DNA of 38,266 bases from Defluviitaleaceae bacterium (lineage in GTDB: Bacteria > Bacillota > Clostridia > Lachnospirales > WQUN01), in contig WQVX01000008.1 in assembly GCA_009785615.1 (NCBI GenBank), forward strand, positions 1 through 38,266, given 5' to 3'. Made by a program: the position numbers and the translations under genes. Shown here one piece after another: positions 8,912-15,193 of the stretch (within the stretch, counting starts at the first letter, position 1; each line of letters opens with the position of its first letter). The notes beneath the pieces were generated by a model. That model was not told the DNA's origin. It did no database searches and saw nothing but the letters and a program-made list of their open reading frames with translations.

Positions 8912-8940
8912 TTGAAAATGCAAAAATAGTCGGTTATAAT
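8912..8940 (+). promoter_or_regulatory. Sigma-A-type promoter for the gene at 8982
   Basis: TTGAAA (8912-8917), a 17-base spacer, and TATAAT (8935-8940). The start codon lies about 42 bases downstream. This is one of the best vegetative promoter matches in the window. Confidence 0.78.
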
Positions 8941-8981
8941 CACAATAAAAGGAAAACCCAAAAACGAAATAGAGGGAAAAA

Positions 8982-9227
8982 ATGAATAATCCTATCGATA
9001 AAAGAGGCATACTTGATGACGAAATTTTTGCATATAAGATTACAAAAGATAAGAAAGTGTTTATTTCTTGCGAGGGAAAACAGGTCACTACGCTAAGCGG
9101 TAGTAAAGCCGAAAAATTTATTGCTGACATTGAAAACGCTAAAGGCAAAGACGTTCAACTTATTATGGCCAAAGTAACAGGCAATTTCAAAAGAGGCAAT
9201 GAAAAATTATTTAAAGGAAAAAAATAA
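8982..9227 (+). CDS. Conserved small hypothetical protein
   Basis: An 81-residue, lysine-rich soluble protein beginning MNNPIDKRGILDDEIFAYKITKDKKVFISCEGKQVTTLSG and ending NFKRGNEKLFKGKK. It resembles small uncharacterised proteins found across Firmicutes with the pattern F.YK.TKD..V.I...GKQV.TL, but I know no function. It has no signal peptide or membrane segment. Gene status is well supported: a consensus promoter 42 bases upstream, GAGGG five bases before the ATG, and an intrinsic terminator just after the stop. It is monocistronic, divergent from rimP and convergent with the membrane protein gene at 9321. Confidence 0.85.
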   Translation: MNNPIDKRGILDDEIFAYKITKDKKVFISCEGKQVTTLSGSKAEKFIADIENAKGKDVQLIMAKVTGNFKRGNEKLFKGKK

Positions 9228-9247
9228 ATCTCCAAACATTAATATAA

Positions 9248-9292
9248 ATAAAAAGGCTGTATTTACACAATCGTAAACACAGCCTCTTATTT
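9248..9292. terminator. Bidirectional intrinsic terminator
   Basis: Stem AGGCTGT (9254-9260) with ACAGCCT (9279-9285), extended inside by TTTAC/GTAAA after one mismatch. The minus-strand tail is TTTTTATTTATATT and the plus-strand tail CTTATTT. It lies between two convergent genes and can serve both, more strongly the minus-strand one. Confidence 0.8.
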
Positions 9293-9320
9293 ACTCTAAT
9301 CAATTAACATTCCTGATACT

Positions 9321-9779
9321 TTATCTTCCAATAAGTCGCTTATACCAAGGCCCTGCCGCCCCTTTGCGCTCTTTACGCAAAGTTTCCATCTCTTTTTTAG
9401 ATTTCATCCCCTTCATATGCACTATATACATTCCGGCTACATCAACTTTAACAGTTTTCTTTATAGGTAAGGCATCAAATACAACTTTATCACACATTAA
9501 AGTTACTATTTGCGGCCCTACTTTTGCTTTTACCAGTGGCATCTTCATAAATTTATTCCACCTAGGCATTTGATCATGAACTGCTTTAGGAAAATTTGCA
9601 TTTGAAAGTTTATCCTTTTTTTTATCAATTACGTAGATAGACATAGGCTGTTTACTTCGCTCAATCATAGAGTTATGGTCAGCCAGTTTAGAGCCGGCCC
9701 AGCGATTAAAAAAATATATTGCTGCAATTATCACTGCCACTACTATAAAACCTATGACTAATATATCCCAAAGATCCAT
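9321..9779 (-). CDS. Membrane-anchored conserved hypothetical protein
   Basis: I take ATG 9779 (152 residues) as the start because AAAGGGGA precedes it by nine bases and a promoter -10 lies at 9826-9831, inside the longer frame that opens at 9959. The product has one N-terminal membrane segment (about residues 5-27, DILVIGFIVVAVIIAAIYFFNRW) followed by a basic cytoplasmic-looking domain with PMSIYVIDKKKDKL, GPQIVTLMCDKVVFDALPIKKTVKVDVAGMYIV and a Lys/Arg-rich C-terminus. I do not recognise a named family. It is divergent from cardiolipin synthase and shares its promoter region, which hints at a membrane-related role; that is inference. Confidence 0.82.
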   Translation of the reverse strand: MDLWDILVIGFIVVAVIIAAIYFFNRWAGSKLADHNSMIERSKQPMSIYVIDKKKDKLSNANFPKAVHDQMPRWNKFMKMPLVKAKVGPQIVTLMCDKVVFDALPIKKTVKVDVAGMYIVHMKGMKSKKEMETLRKERKGAAGPWYKRLIGR

Positions 9780-9825
9780 CAGAAAAGTCCCCTTTCGCTG
9801 TATGCGGTCTGTTGTATTGACCCAA

Positions 9826-9877
9826 AGTATAGCACGATTCATATGAATTTTGCAATGCATCAAAAACCATGTATAAT
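9826..9877. promoter_or_regulatory. Divergent promoters sharing one palindromic -35 box, with a 12-bp palindrome
   Basis: TTGCAA at 9850-9855 reads the same on both strands. To the right: 16 bases then TATAAT (9872-9877), toward cardiolipin synthase. To the left on the minus strand: 18 bases then TATACT (9826-9831), toward the gene ending at 9321. A perfect palindrome ATTCATATGAAT (9837-9848) fills the leftward spacer and could be an operator. Confidence 0.6.
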
Positions 9878-9966
9878 TGTAACTTAGAAAGGGGTATGCA
9901 GCAATCTTTGATCTTACTTTTTCAACCATAACATTTACCATTAATATCATCTTCGCCATAATCGTA

Positions 9967-11379
9967 GTGTTTTACGAAAGAAGAAACCCTGCGGCTACTT
10001 GGGCATGGCTTATGGTTATTGCTCTTATACCCATTGGCGGATTTTTTATATATTTGATATTAGGTCGTGACGGGCGCAAATATCGTGTTTTTGCAGAAAA
10101 AACCCGCTATGATGAAGCACTTTTAGTTAGCTATTTAGAGATGGACGACAATGTTGACACCTTTTGGAGACAGCAAACTCGATATGTAACCCAAGAAAAT
10201 ATCATGCAGATGCAGGGTGCAGAACATATGAATGATTTGGTTTACCTCAATTTTTTTGCGGGTAACGCTGCTTTTTCTTCTAATAATAAATTGGAGCTTT
10301 ACCATGATGGTAATTCTGCTTTTGAATCGCTTATTGAAGATATCAGCAATGCAAAACATTTTGTCCATATCCAATATTATATTTTTCGTAACGATTCAAC
10401 AGGGCGGCGTCTGGTTGATGCTCTTGCTAAAAAAGCTTCTGAAGGGTTAGAAGTGCGGTTGTTGATAGATGGCACGGGTAATGTCTTTAATCCTTCTTCT
10501 TTGTACCGGCCACTTATAGCCGCCGGGGGACATTTAAGTGTATTTTTGCCGCCACATTTTATTAGGTTAAATTTTCGTAATCATCGTAAAATAGCTGTTA
10601 TGGATGGTGTTATAGGTCATATTGGCGGTATGAATATTGGTGATGAATACCTTGGGCTTTCCAAGCGTTTTGGCTACTGGCGGGATACCCACTTACGCAT
10701 GACCGGGGACGGAGTTAATCACTTAACTTTACGTTTTATGATGGATTGGAATTTTTGTGTAGCAAAAGATAGCCGAGCTTTAGAATTGCATAATAAGTAC
10801 TTCCCAAAACATACATATGTATCCGGGTCCGGTATTCGGATGCAAATAGTATGTAGCGGGCCGGATACGCGCCACCCCAGTATTTTGTATGGCTATAATA
10901 AAATGCTTACAGAAGCTAATAAATCTATCTATATACAAACACCTTACTTTGTGCCTGACGAAAGTATGTTTGTTAACCTTCGCATGGCAGCATTATCCGG
11001 GCTGGATGTACGTATTATGATACCGGCCAACCCCGACCACCCATTTGTCTATTGGGCAGCTTTATCTTACCTTGGTGATCTGCTGGATGCCGGAGTCCGT
11101 TGTTATGAATATGAAAATGGCTTTATCCACAGCAAAGTAGTTATGATTGATTCTAAAGTTTGCTCTGTTGGTACCGCTAATATGGATGTACGCAGTTTTA
11201 AGCTTAATTTTGAAAGCAATGCATTTATCTACGACGAGCAAACAACTATTAAATTAGAGGAAGCTTTTATGCGGGACATTGTTTTTTGTAGGCAATTAAC
11301 ATTAGAAATTTACCAAAATCGCTCAAAGTGGACAAAAATAAGAGAATCTTTATCCAGACTACTATCACCATTGTTATAA
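9967..11379 (+). CDS. cls: Cardiolipin synthase (phospholipase D family), N-terminus apparently frameshifted
   Basis: Transfers a phosphatidyl group between two phosphatidylglycerols at the membrane. Two HKD motifs are present, HRKIAVMD near residue 206 and HSKVVMID near 388, with GGMNIGDEY and VGTANMDVRS after them. The N-terminal membrane segment is NPAATWAWLMVIALIPIGGFFIYLILGR. The frame from GTG 9967 gives 470 residues but has no ribosome binding site and lacks the usual first hydrophobic helix. That helix (TITFTINIIFAIIVVFYERRN) is encoded just upstream in this frame, while the only good start, ATG 9896 after AAAGGGG, is in another frame and meets a stop at 9929. One extra T in the run at 9918-9922 would join them. 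See findings. Confidence 0.9.
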   Translation: MFYERRNPAATWAWLMVIALIPIGGFFIYLILGRDGRKYRVFAEKTRYDEALLVSYLEMDDNVDTFWRQQTRYVTQENIMQMQGAEHMNDLVYLNFFAGNAAFSSNNKLELYHDGNSAFESLIEDISNAKHFVHIQYYIFRNDSTGRRLVDALAKKASEGLEVRLLIDGTGNVFNPSSLYRPLIAAGGHLSVFLPPHFIRLNFRNHRKIAVMDGVIGHIGGMNIGDEYLGLSKRFGYWRDTHLRMTGDGVNHLTLRFMMDWNFCVAKDSRALELHNKYFPKHTYVSGSGIRMQIVCSGPDTRHPSILYGYNKMLTEANKSIYIQTPYFVPDESMFVNLRMAALSGLDVRIMIPANPDHPFVYWAALSYLGDLLDAGVRCYEYENGFIHSKVVMIDSKVCSVGTANMDVRSFKLNFESNAFIYDEQTTIKLEEAFMRDIVFCRQLTLEIYQNRSKWTKIRESLSRLLSPLL

Positions 11380-11392
11380 TTTCGCAAGAGGC

Positions 11393-11446
11393 TTAATTTT
11401 GATGTGTGGTTTAATTTTGATGTAACAATATACATGATTTCATGTA
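11393..11446 (+). repeat. 13-bp direct repeat and small palindrome ahead of the diguanylate cyclase
   Basis: TTAATTTTGATGT occurs at 11393-11405 and again at 11411-11423 (18-base period). It is followed by an inverted repeat TACATG-ATTT-CATGTA (11431-11446) that ends five bases before the AGGAG ribosome binding site. Tandem sites upstream and a hairpin beside the ribosome binding site could be regulatory. No clear promoter or terminator separates this gene from cls. Confidence 0.4.
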
Positions 11447-11462
11447 CGAGAGGAGTATAAAA

Positions 11463-13583
11463 ATGAACGCAAGTAGTAAAAGTGTAGAGGTTCCTATAAC
11501 TGAGGATCAAATACAAAATATGCTTAATTTAAGTGAGTATTGCTTTATTTTATGGGATCAACAAGGCAAAATTATTGATTGCAGTTTAGCAACATTAAAA
11601 TTTTTTGGAATTTCAACTAAAGAAAAATTTAATAAAAATTTTGAAAAACTCTCCCCGGTGTATCAACCAAATGGAGAGCTTTCCAAAAATACGCTGGCTA
11701 AAAAGATAGGGCACGCTTTTTTATTTGGCAGCACATCTTTTGACTGGCTACATAAAAAAAGTAATGGATGCCATATAGATTGTTGCGTTCATTTAGCCCC
11801 TATGGAATATTTGGATCAAAAAGTTGTATGTTTATACATCAAAGAAAATTTTTGCAATTTGATTGATATTAAAAATCCTGAAAACACCACTCAAAATCAG
11901 CCTAATGTAAATATTATAAATGATTATATTCACGTTCTATTGGACTATGCCCCCATTGCCTGTTTCCTTTTCAACAGCAATTTTGATGTTATAGATTGCA
12001 ATCATCATGCTATAAAACTGTTTGAAATGGATTCAAAAGGAGAAATGAACCGCTCATTTATAGCTAATAATGCTCCTAAAAATCAGCCTAATGGGCAAGA
12101 TTCAACTGAATATGCTGCCAGTTATCTTATGCAAGCTTTCCAACATGGCATGGTAGAAACAAAGTGGACAGTTAAAACAAAATCAGGAAAAGAATTTGTT
12201 AATGATGTTACTGCCGTAAGAGTACCGTATCAAGATGATTTTGCTGTAATGGTTTATCTTAGGGAAAATAATAAGCATTTTGAATTTGCAAAACAAATGC
12301 ATGAAAGACGTTTAACAGAACGCAGGTTACAAGCTATGTTAGATTCATCACCTCTATGCACTTTTCTTATGGATGAAGATTTTAGTGTAGTAGACTGCAA
12401 CCAAGTAGCTGTTTCCCTATTTGAGTTTAAAAGCAAAAAAGAATTTATGGATAGTGTACACCAAATTGTTGCCTATCATCAAGGAGGCATTTCTTCGGAA
12501 GCCGAAATATTGGGCAAGGTAAAAGAGGCATTTGAGGTAGGCCATGCCAAATTGGAATGGATGGCCGGAACAATGTCTGAAAAAGAGATTCCTTTAGAAT
12601 TTACAATTGTGCGAGTCAAACTTGAAGATAAAAACCTTGTAATTATCTATGCGCAAGATTTGACAGAATTTTACAAATATCAAGAGGCAGAAAGAAGAAC
12701 TAAACAAAGACTACAAACCATGCTGGACTCATCGCCCATAGCCTGCATAATAGCAGACAAAGACTATGTAGTTTTAGAAGCTAATCAAAAGGCAGTTGAG
12801 CTTTTTGAATTAATGGATAAAGATGAGTTTTTCAGAAGATTTAATGAACTTTCTCCTGAGTATCAACCCGATGGAAGAGGATCTAAAGAAAAATTTTATG
12901 AAAAAGCACGTATAGCTTTTGAAGCGGGCAATGTACATTTTGAGTGGATGCATGTTACTGCATTTGGCGAATTAATGCCCTGTGAAGTTTCTCTTGTAAA
13001 GGTAGAATTGCAGGACAACAATTTACTGCTTGGCTATATACGAGATTTGCGCGAGCTTAAAAAGGCAATTTCTATGAAAGAGCATTTAGAAGAACTAGCC
13101 TATAAAGACCATTTAACAGGTTTATATAATAGACGCTATTTTATGGAAGAAGCAAAACGTACGTTTGAATTAAGTAGCCAAAACAACTTTCCGTTTTCTA
13201 TACTAATGCTCGATGTAGATCATTTTAAAAAAATCAATGACACTTACAGCCATATGGTAGGTGATGAAGTTCTTAAAATTTTGACAATGCGCGTACTAAG
13301 AGTGTTGCGCGACAACTCCATAATGGCAAGATATGGCGGCGAAGAATTTATTATCATGTTAAAAGATACAAATTTAGAAAATGCCCTTAAAGCTGCATCA
13401 AGGATACAAAAAACTATTGCAAGCTCAAATTTTTCAATTGATAGCCTAGATATTAAAATTACAGCATCTGTAGGTGTGGCCTCAAATACAAATTTAAATT
13501 TGAGTTTACAAGATATTATAGCAAATGCTGATGCTGCAATGTACCGTGCAAAAAAAGCCGGGCGTAATACTATATCAGACTAA
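11463..13583 (+). CDS. Diguanylate cyclase with four PAS domains (GGDEF protein)
   Basis: Makes cyclic di-GMP from two GTP. I use ATG 11463 (706 residues), preceded by AGAGGAG at seven bases. No membrane segment is seen, so it is probably a cytoplasmic sensor. Four PAS-like domains lie at about 15-130, 155-260, 285-405 and 410-530; domains 1 and 4 share the P.YQPNG/YQPDG loop and FEW/FDW motifs, and domains 2-4 start LD.(S/A)P. The GGDEF domain is at about 540-706: YKDHLTGLYNRRYF, DVDHFKKINDTYSHMVGDEVL and the active-site RYGGEEF. The inhibitory I-site position reads RDNS instead of RxxD, so product inhibition may be lost. The gene ends one base before the convergent spmB stop. Confidence 0.93.
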   Translation: MNASSKSVEVPITEDQIQNMLNLSEYCFILWDQQGKIIDCSLATLKFFGISTKEKFNKNFEKLSPVYQPNGELSKNTLAKKIGHAFLFGSTSFDWLHKKSNGCHIDCCVHLAPMEYLDQKVVCLYIKENFCNLIDIKNPENTTQNQPNVNIINDYIHVLLDYAPIACFLFNSNFDVIDCNHHAIKLFEMDSKGEMNRSFIANNAPKNQPNGQDSTEYAASYLMQAFQHGMVETKWTVKTKSGKEFVNDVTAVRVPYQDDFAVMVYLRENNKHFEFAKQMHERRLTERRLQAMLDSSPLCTFLMDEDFSVVDCNQVAVSLFEFKSKKEFMDSVHQIVAYHQGGISSEAEILGKVKEAFEVGHAKLEWMAGTMSEKEIPLEFTIVRVKLEDKNLVIIYAQDLTEFYKYQEAERRTKQRLQTMLDSSPIACIIADKDYVVLEANQKAVELFELMDKDEFFRRFNELSPEYQPDGRGSKEKFYEKARIAFEAGNVHFEWMHVTAFGELMPCEVSLVKVELQDNNLLLGYIRDLRELKKAISMKEHLEELAYKDHLTGLYNRRYFMEEAKRTFELSSQNNFPFSILMLDVDHFKKINDTYSHMVGDEVLKILTMRVLRVLRDNSIMARYGGEEFIIMLKDTNLENALKAASRIQKTIASSNFSIDSLDIKITASVGVASNTNLNLSLQDIIANADAAMYRAKKAGRNTISD

Positions 13584-13584
13584 T

Positions 13585-14115
13585 TTAAGAATAAAGCCTT
13601 ATCGTAATCAGTAAAGATGCAATGATGCCCACAAGGTTTGCAAACAATGCTCCGGCAAGGGTAAACCTTGTCTTTGTGATTTTTAGGCTCATAAAATAGA
13701 CACTCATAGTATATACTACTGTTTCAGTACTGCTCATCATAATTGAAACAAACCTGCCTAAAAAACTATCCGGCCCATATCGTTCAAACAAGTCTAAAAG
13801 CAGACCGGTAGATGCTGCTGAAGAAATAAGCCGCATTATAGTCAAAGGAACAGCTTCCGTTGGATATCCCAAATGGTCTGTTAACGGAGCAATAAGATAA
13901 TTTAAAATATCTAAAAATCCGGAAGCTCTAACCATACCTACGGCTATCATTAACCCTATTATGGTAGGAAGGATATTTAAAACGGTAGTAAATCCGTCCT
14001 TTGCACCTTCTATAAATGTATCATATACAGGAACTTTTCTGCTAAGTCCGTACAGCAATATGGAAGCAAATGTGAGTGGAATCATCAAATCTGATATAAT
14101 CATCAACCATCTCAT
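13585..14115 (-). CDS. spmB: Spore maturation protein B (SpmB), nucleoside-recognition/Gate domain
   Basis: Integral membrane protein of the SpmA/SpmB family, involved in spore core dehydration and heat resistance in Bacillus and Clostridium. Motifs: ILLYGLSRKVPVYDTFIEGAKDGF, then NILPTIIGLMIAVGMVRASG, MRLISSAASTGLLLDLFERYGPDSFLGR and MMSSTETVVYTMSVYF. ATG 14115 gives 176 residues, the usual size; the longer frame starts with TTG at 14139 and swallows the GAAAGGAG ribosome binding site. spmA, normally just upstream, is absent and the upstream sequence is noncoding. The stop is one base from that of the convergent diguanylate cyclase gene. Confidence 0.92.
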   Translation of the reverse strand: MRWLMIISDLMIPLTFASILLYGLSRKVPVYDTFIEGAKDGFTTVLNILPTIIGLMIAVGMVRASGFLDILNYLIAPLTDHLGYPTEAVPLTIMRLISSAASTGLLLDLFERYGPDSFLGRFVSIMMSSTETVVYTMSVYFMSLKITKTRFTLAGALFANLVGIIASLLITIRLYS

Positions 14116-14155
14116 AATTTGAAACCTGCTCCTTTCCAAAAGATAGCTAAAAGTA

Positions 14156-14187
14156 AGTGAATTTCTCCTATTAGGAGCTTATTCACT
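14156..14187 (-). promoter_or_regulatory. Leader hairpin upstream of spmB
   Basis: Outer stem AGTGAAT (14156-14162) with ATTCACT (14181-14187), inner stem CTCC/GGAG around a TATTA loop. The minus-strand sequence after it is TACTTTTAGC, too poor in U for a confident terminator. It ends about 40 bases upstream of the spmB start, so it would be in the mRNA leader. Confidence 0.4.
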
Positions 14188-14298
14188 AAACGCTATAATA
14201 TGCTTGAAATAATGGAGCAAGGCTCGTTGCCGTGTCTATAGGCTCATTTCGTATATTTTTATCATCAACTGATCAATAGCTTCTGCGTTTTGTATATA

Positions 14299-14326
14299 AT
14301 TGTATCATACGGATTTGCACATATAA
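14299..14326 (-). promoter_or_regulatory. Possible sigma-E-like promoter for spmB
   Basis: On the minus strand, TTATATG (14320-14326), 13 bases, then GATACAAT (14299-14306). This resembles the sporulation sigma-E pattern (ATA-containing -35; CATACAnT -10), with G for C at the first -10 base and a slightly short spacer. B. subtilis spmAB is expressed in the mother cell, which fits, but the match is by eye only. Confidence 0.28.
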
Positions 14327-14361
14327 AAGTGGACGACCCCAACACCAATATAATCCTTACG

Positions 14362-14390
14362 TTGACAATAAAAGGGCTTCCATGTATTAT
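14362..14390 (+). promoter_or_regulatory. Sigma-A-type promoter for the gene at 14485
   Basis: TTGACA (14362-14367), 17 bases, TATTAT (14385-14390). The mRNA would begin near 14397 at a perfect 7-bp inverted repeat, AGACTTA-GA-TAAGTCT (14398-14413). A second palindrome, GCCCAT-A-ATGGGC (14456-14468), lies just before the GGAGG ribosome binding site, giving a leader of nearly 90 bases with two hairpins. Confidence 0.72.
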
Positions 14391-14484
14391 TTTGTTAAGA
14401 CTTAGATAAGTCTAAACAGTCACCAATTTATGTTAAGTCCTTTGGTGGCAAAATTGCCCATAATGGGCGGATAGGAGGTTTAGA

Positions 14485-15012
14485 ATGAGTGTTGTCAATT
14501 TAGGTGGGCTTTCAGTTTCAAAAAATTCTTACCGTAGGGCAAGACAAATTGTTGAAAACAAACAAGGAGGCACTAAAAAAACAGCCGCTGACGTTTTAGC
14601 TTCTCTTCGTCAAATGAAACCCGGTTGGACAATTGATACAAGCTCAAGCAATTGGGGGCCGGGTGTACGTAACCTTGAGATATGCTCCGACATACTTAAC
14701 CGAATGGCAGAAGATCCTGACGCAATGGTAAAATACAAGGCTTTTATACTGGATTTAGAGGATCTTGTCCCGGAATTGGAAAAATGGGCACAGCAAAACG
14801 AAGGGAAATCTCTAGACTTTAAGTTTGTTTTGGATACTGATGGTACCAGAGCCATAAGTATGGTTAAAACTTTGCTGGGCGGAGAAAAGCGCACTACTTT
14901 TGAATTACCAAACGACGGTTCATCTTGGGCAGAGCTTATAAATCAAAAGCTTGCTGCTTTAAATGAAGGCCGTGCAGAAAGTGCAGACGGATCAAGTAGC
15001 TGGCTTGGATAG
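14485..15012 (+). CDS. Hypothetical protein, 175 residues
   Basis: Soluble protein without signal peptide, beginning MSVVNLGGLSVSKNSYRRARQIV. Visible features are a Lys-rich N-terminal third, a central WTIDTSSSNWGPGVRNLEICSDILNRMAEDPDAMVKYKAFI block, an acidic helix (LEDLVPELEKWAQQNEGK), and a Ser-rich end SADGSSSWLG. It may belong to one of the uncharacterised families common in Lachnospiraceae-type Clostridia (DUF6033 came to mind), but I cannot verify this. Gene status is strong: near-consensus promoter, AGGAGG seven bases before ATG, and a strong terminator after the stop. It is transcribed alone, which suggests its own regulation. Confidence 0.82.
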   Translation: MSVVNLGGLSVSKNSYRRARQIVENKQGGTKKTAADVLASLRQMKPGWTIDTSSSNWGPGVRNLEICSDILNRMAEDPDAMVKYKAFILDLEDLVPELEKWAQQNEGKSLDFKFVLDTDGTRAISMVKTLLGGEKRTTFELPNDGSSWAELINQKLAALNEGRAESADGSSSWLG

Positions 15013-15026
15013 TAGCTAAACTAAAA

Positions 15027-15071
15027 ACAGGTGATTGATTCCGATTTATCAATCATCTGTTTTTTTATTTT
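15027..15071 (+). terminator. Intrinsic terminator after the 14485 gene
   Basis: A 13-bp stem (15027-15039 with 15048-15060, one G-U pair) and 8-base loop, followed by TTTTTTATTTT. This is the strongest terminator in the window and ends the single-gene transcript. Confidence 0.92.
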
Positions 15072-15087
15072 CACTCTGTAAACCGGT

Positions 15088-15114
15088 ATCCAATCGGTGA
15101 CAAAATGAGACCGG
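15088..15114 (+). repeat. 27-bp intergenic motif, copy 2
   Basis: Reads ATCCAATCGGTGACAAA then ATGAGACCGG and differs at only two positions from the reverse complement of 8871-8897. Here the dyad is imperfect (CAATCGGT versus ACCGGGTTG). The 3' end runs directly into TTGACC (15116-15121), a possible -35 for the nuclease-helicase gene, though no good -10 follows at normal spacing. Confidence 0.6.
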
Positions 15115-15166
15115 GTTGACCATAATAAAAACCTGTCCGCTACAAGCTATGGAAGGAAAAAAGCAA

Positions 15167-15193
15167 ATGAGTAGCTTTTGGAAATATGCATAA
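15167..15193 (+). CDS. Possible 8-codon leader peptide overlapping the helicase start
   Basis: ATG 15167 follows GGAAGG by ten bases and encodes MSSFWKYA, stopping at 15191-15193, inside the helicase gene whose ATG is at 15186. The helicase itself has only a weak ribosome binding site (TGGAAAT). The arrangement suggests translational coupling; it may also be chance. Confidence 0.35.
   Translation: MSSFWKYA

Noticed and set aside
9780-9959. N-terminal extension of the membrane protein (starting MAKMILMVNVM at 9959)
   Set aside because: It would run through the divergent promoter region, and ATG 9779 has a proper ribosome binding site and begins right before a membrane helix.
14221-14280. GGCTCATTTCG as a third copy of the 27-bp motif
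   Set aside because: Only the CTCATTT core agrees; the CCGG half sites are missing.
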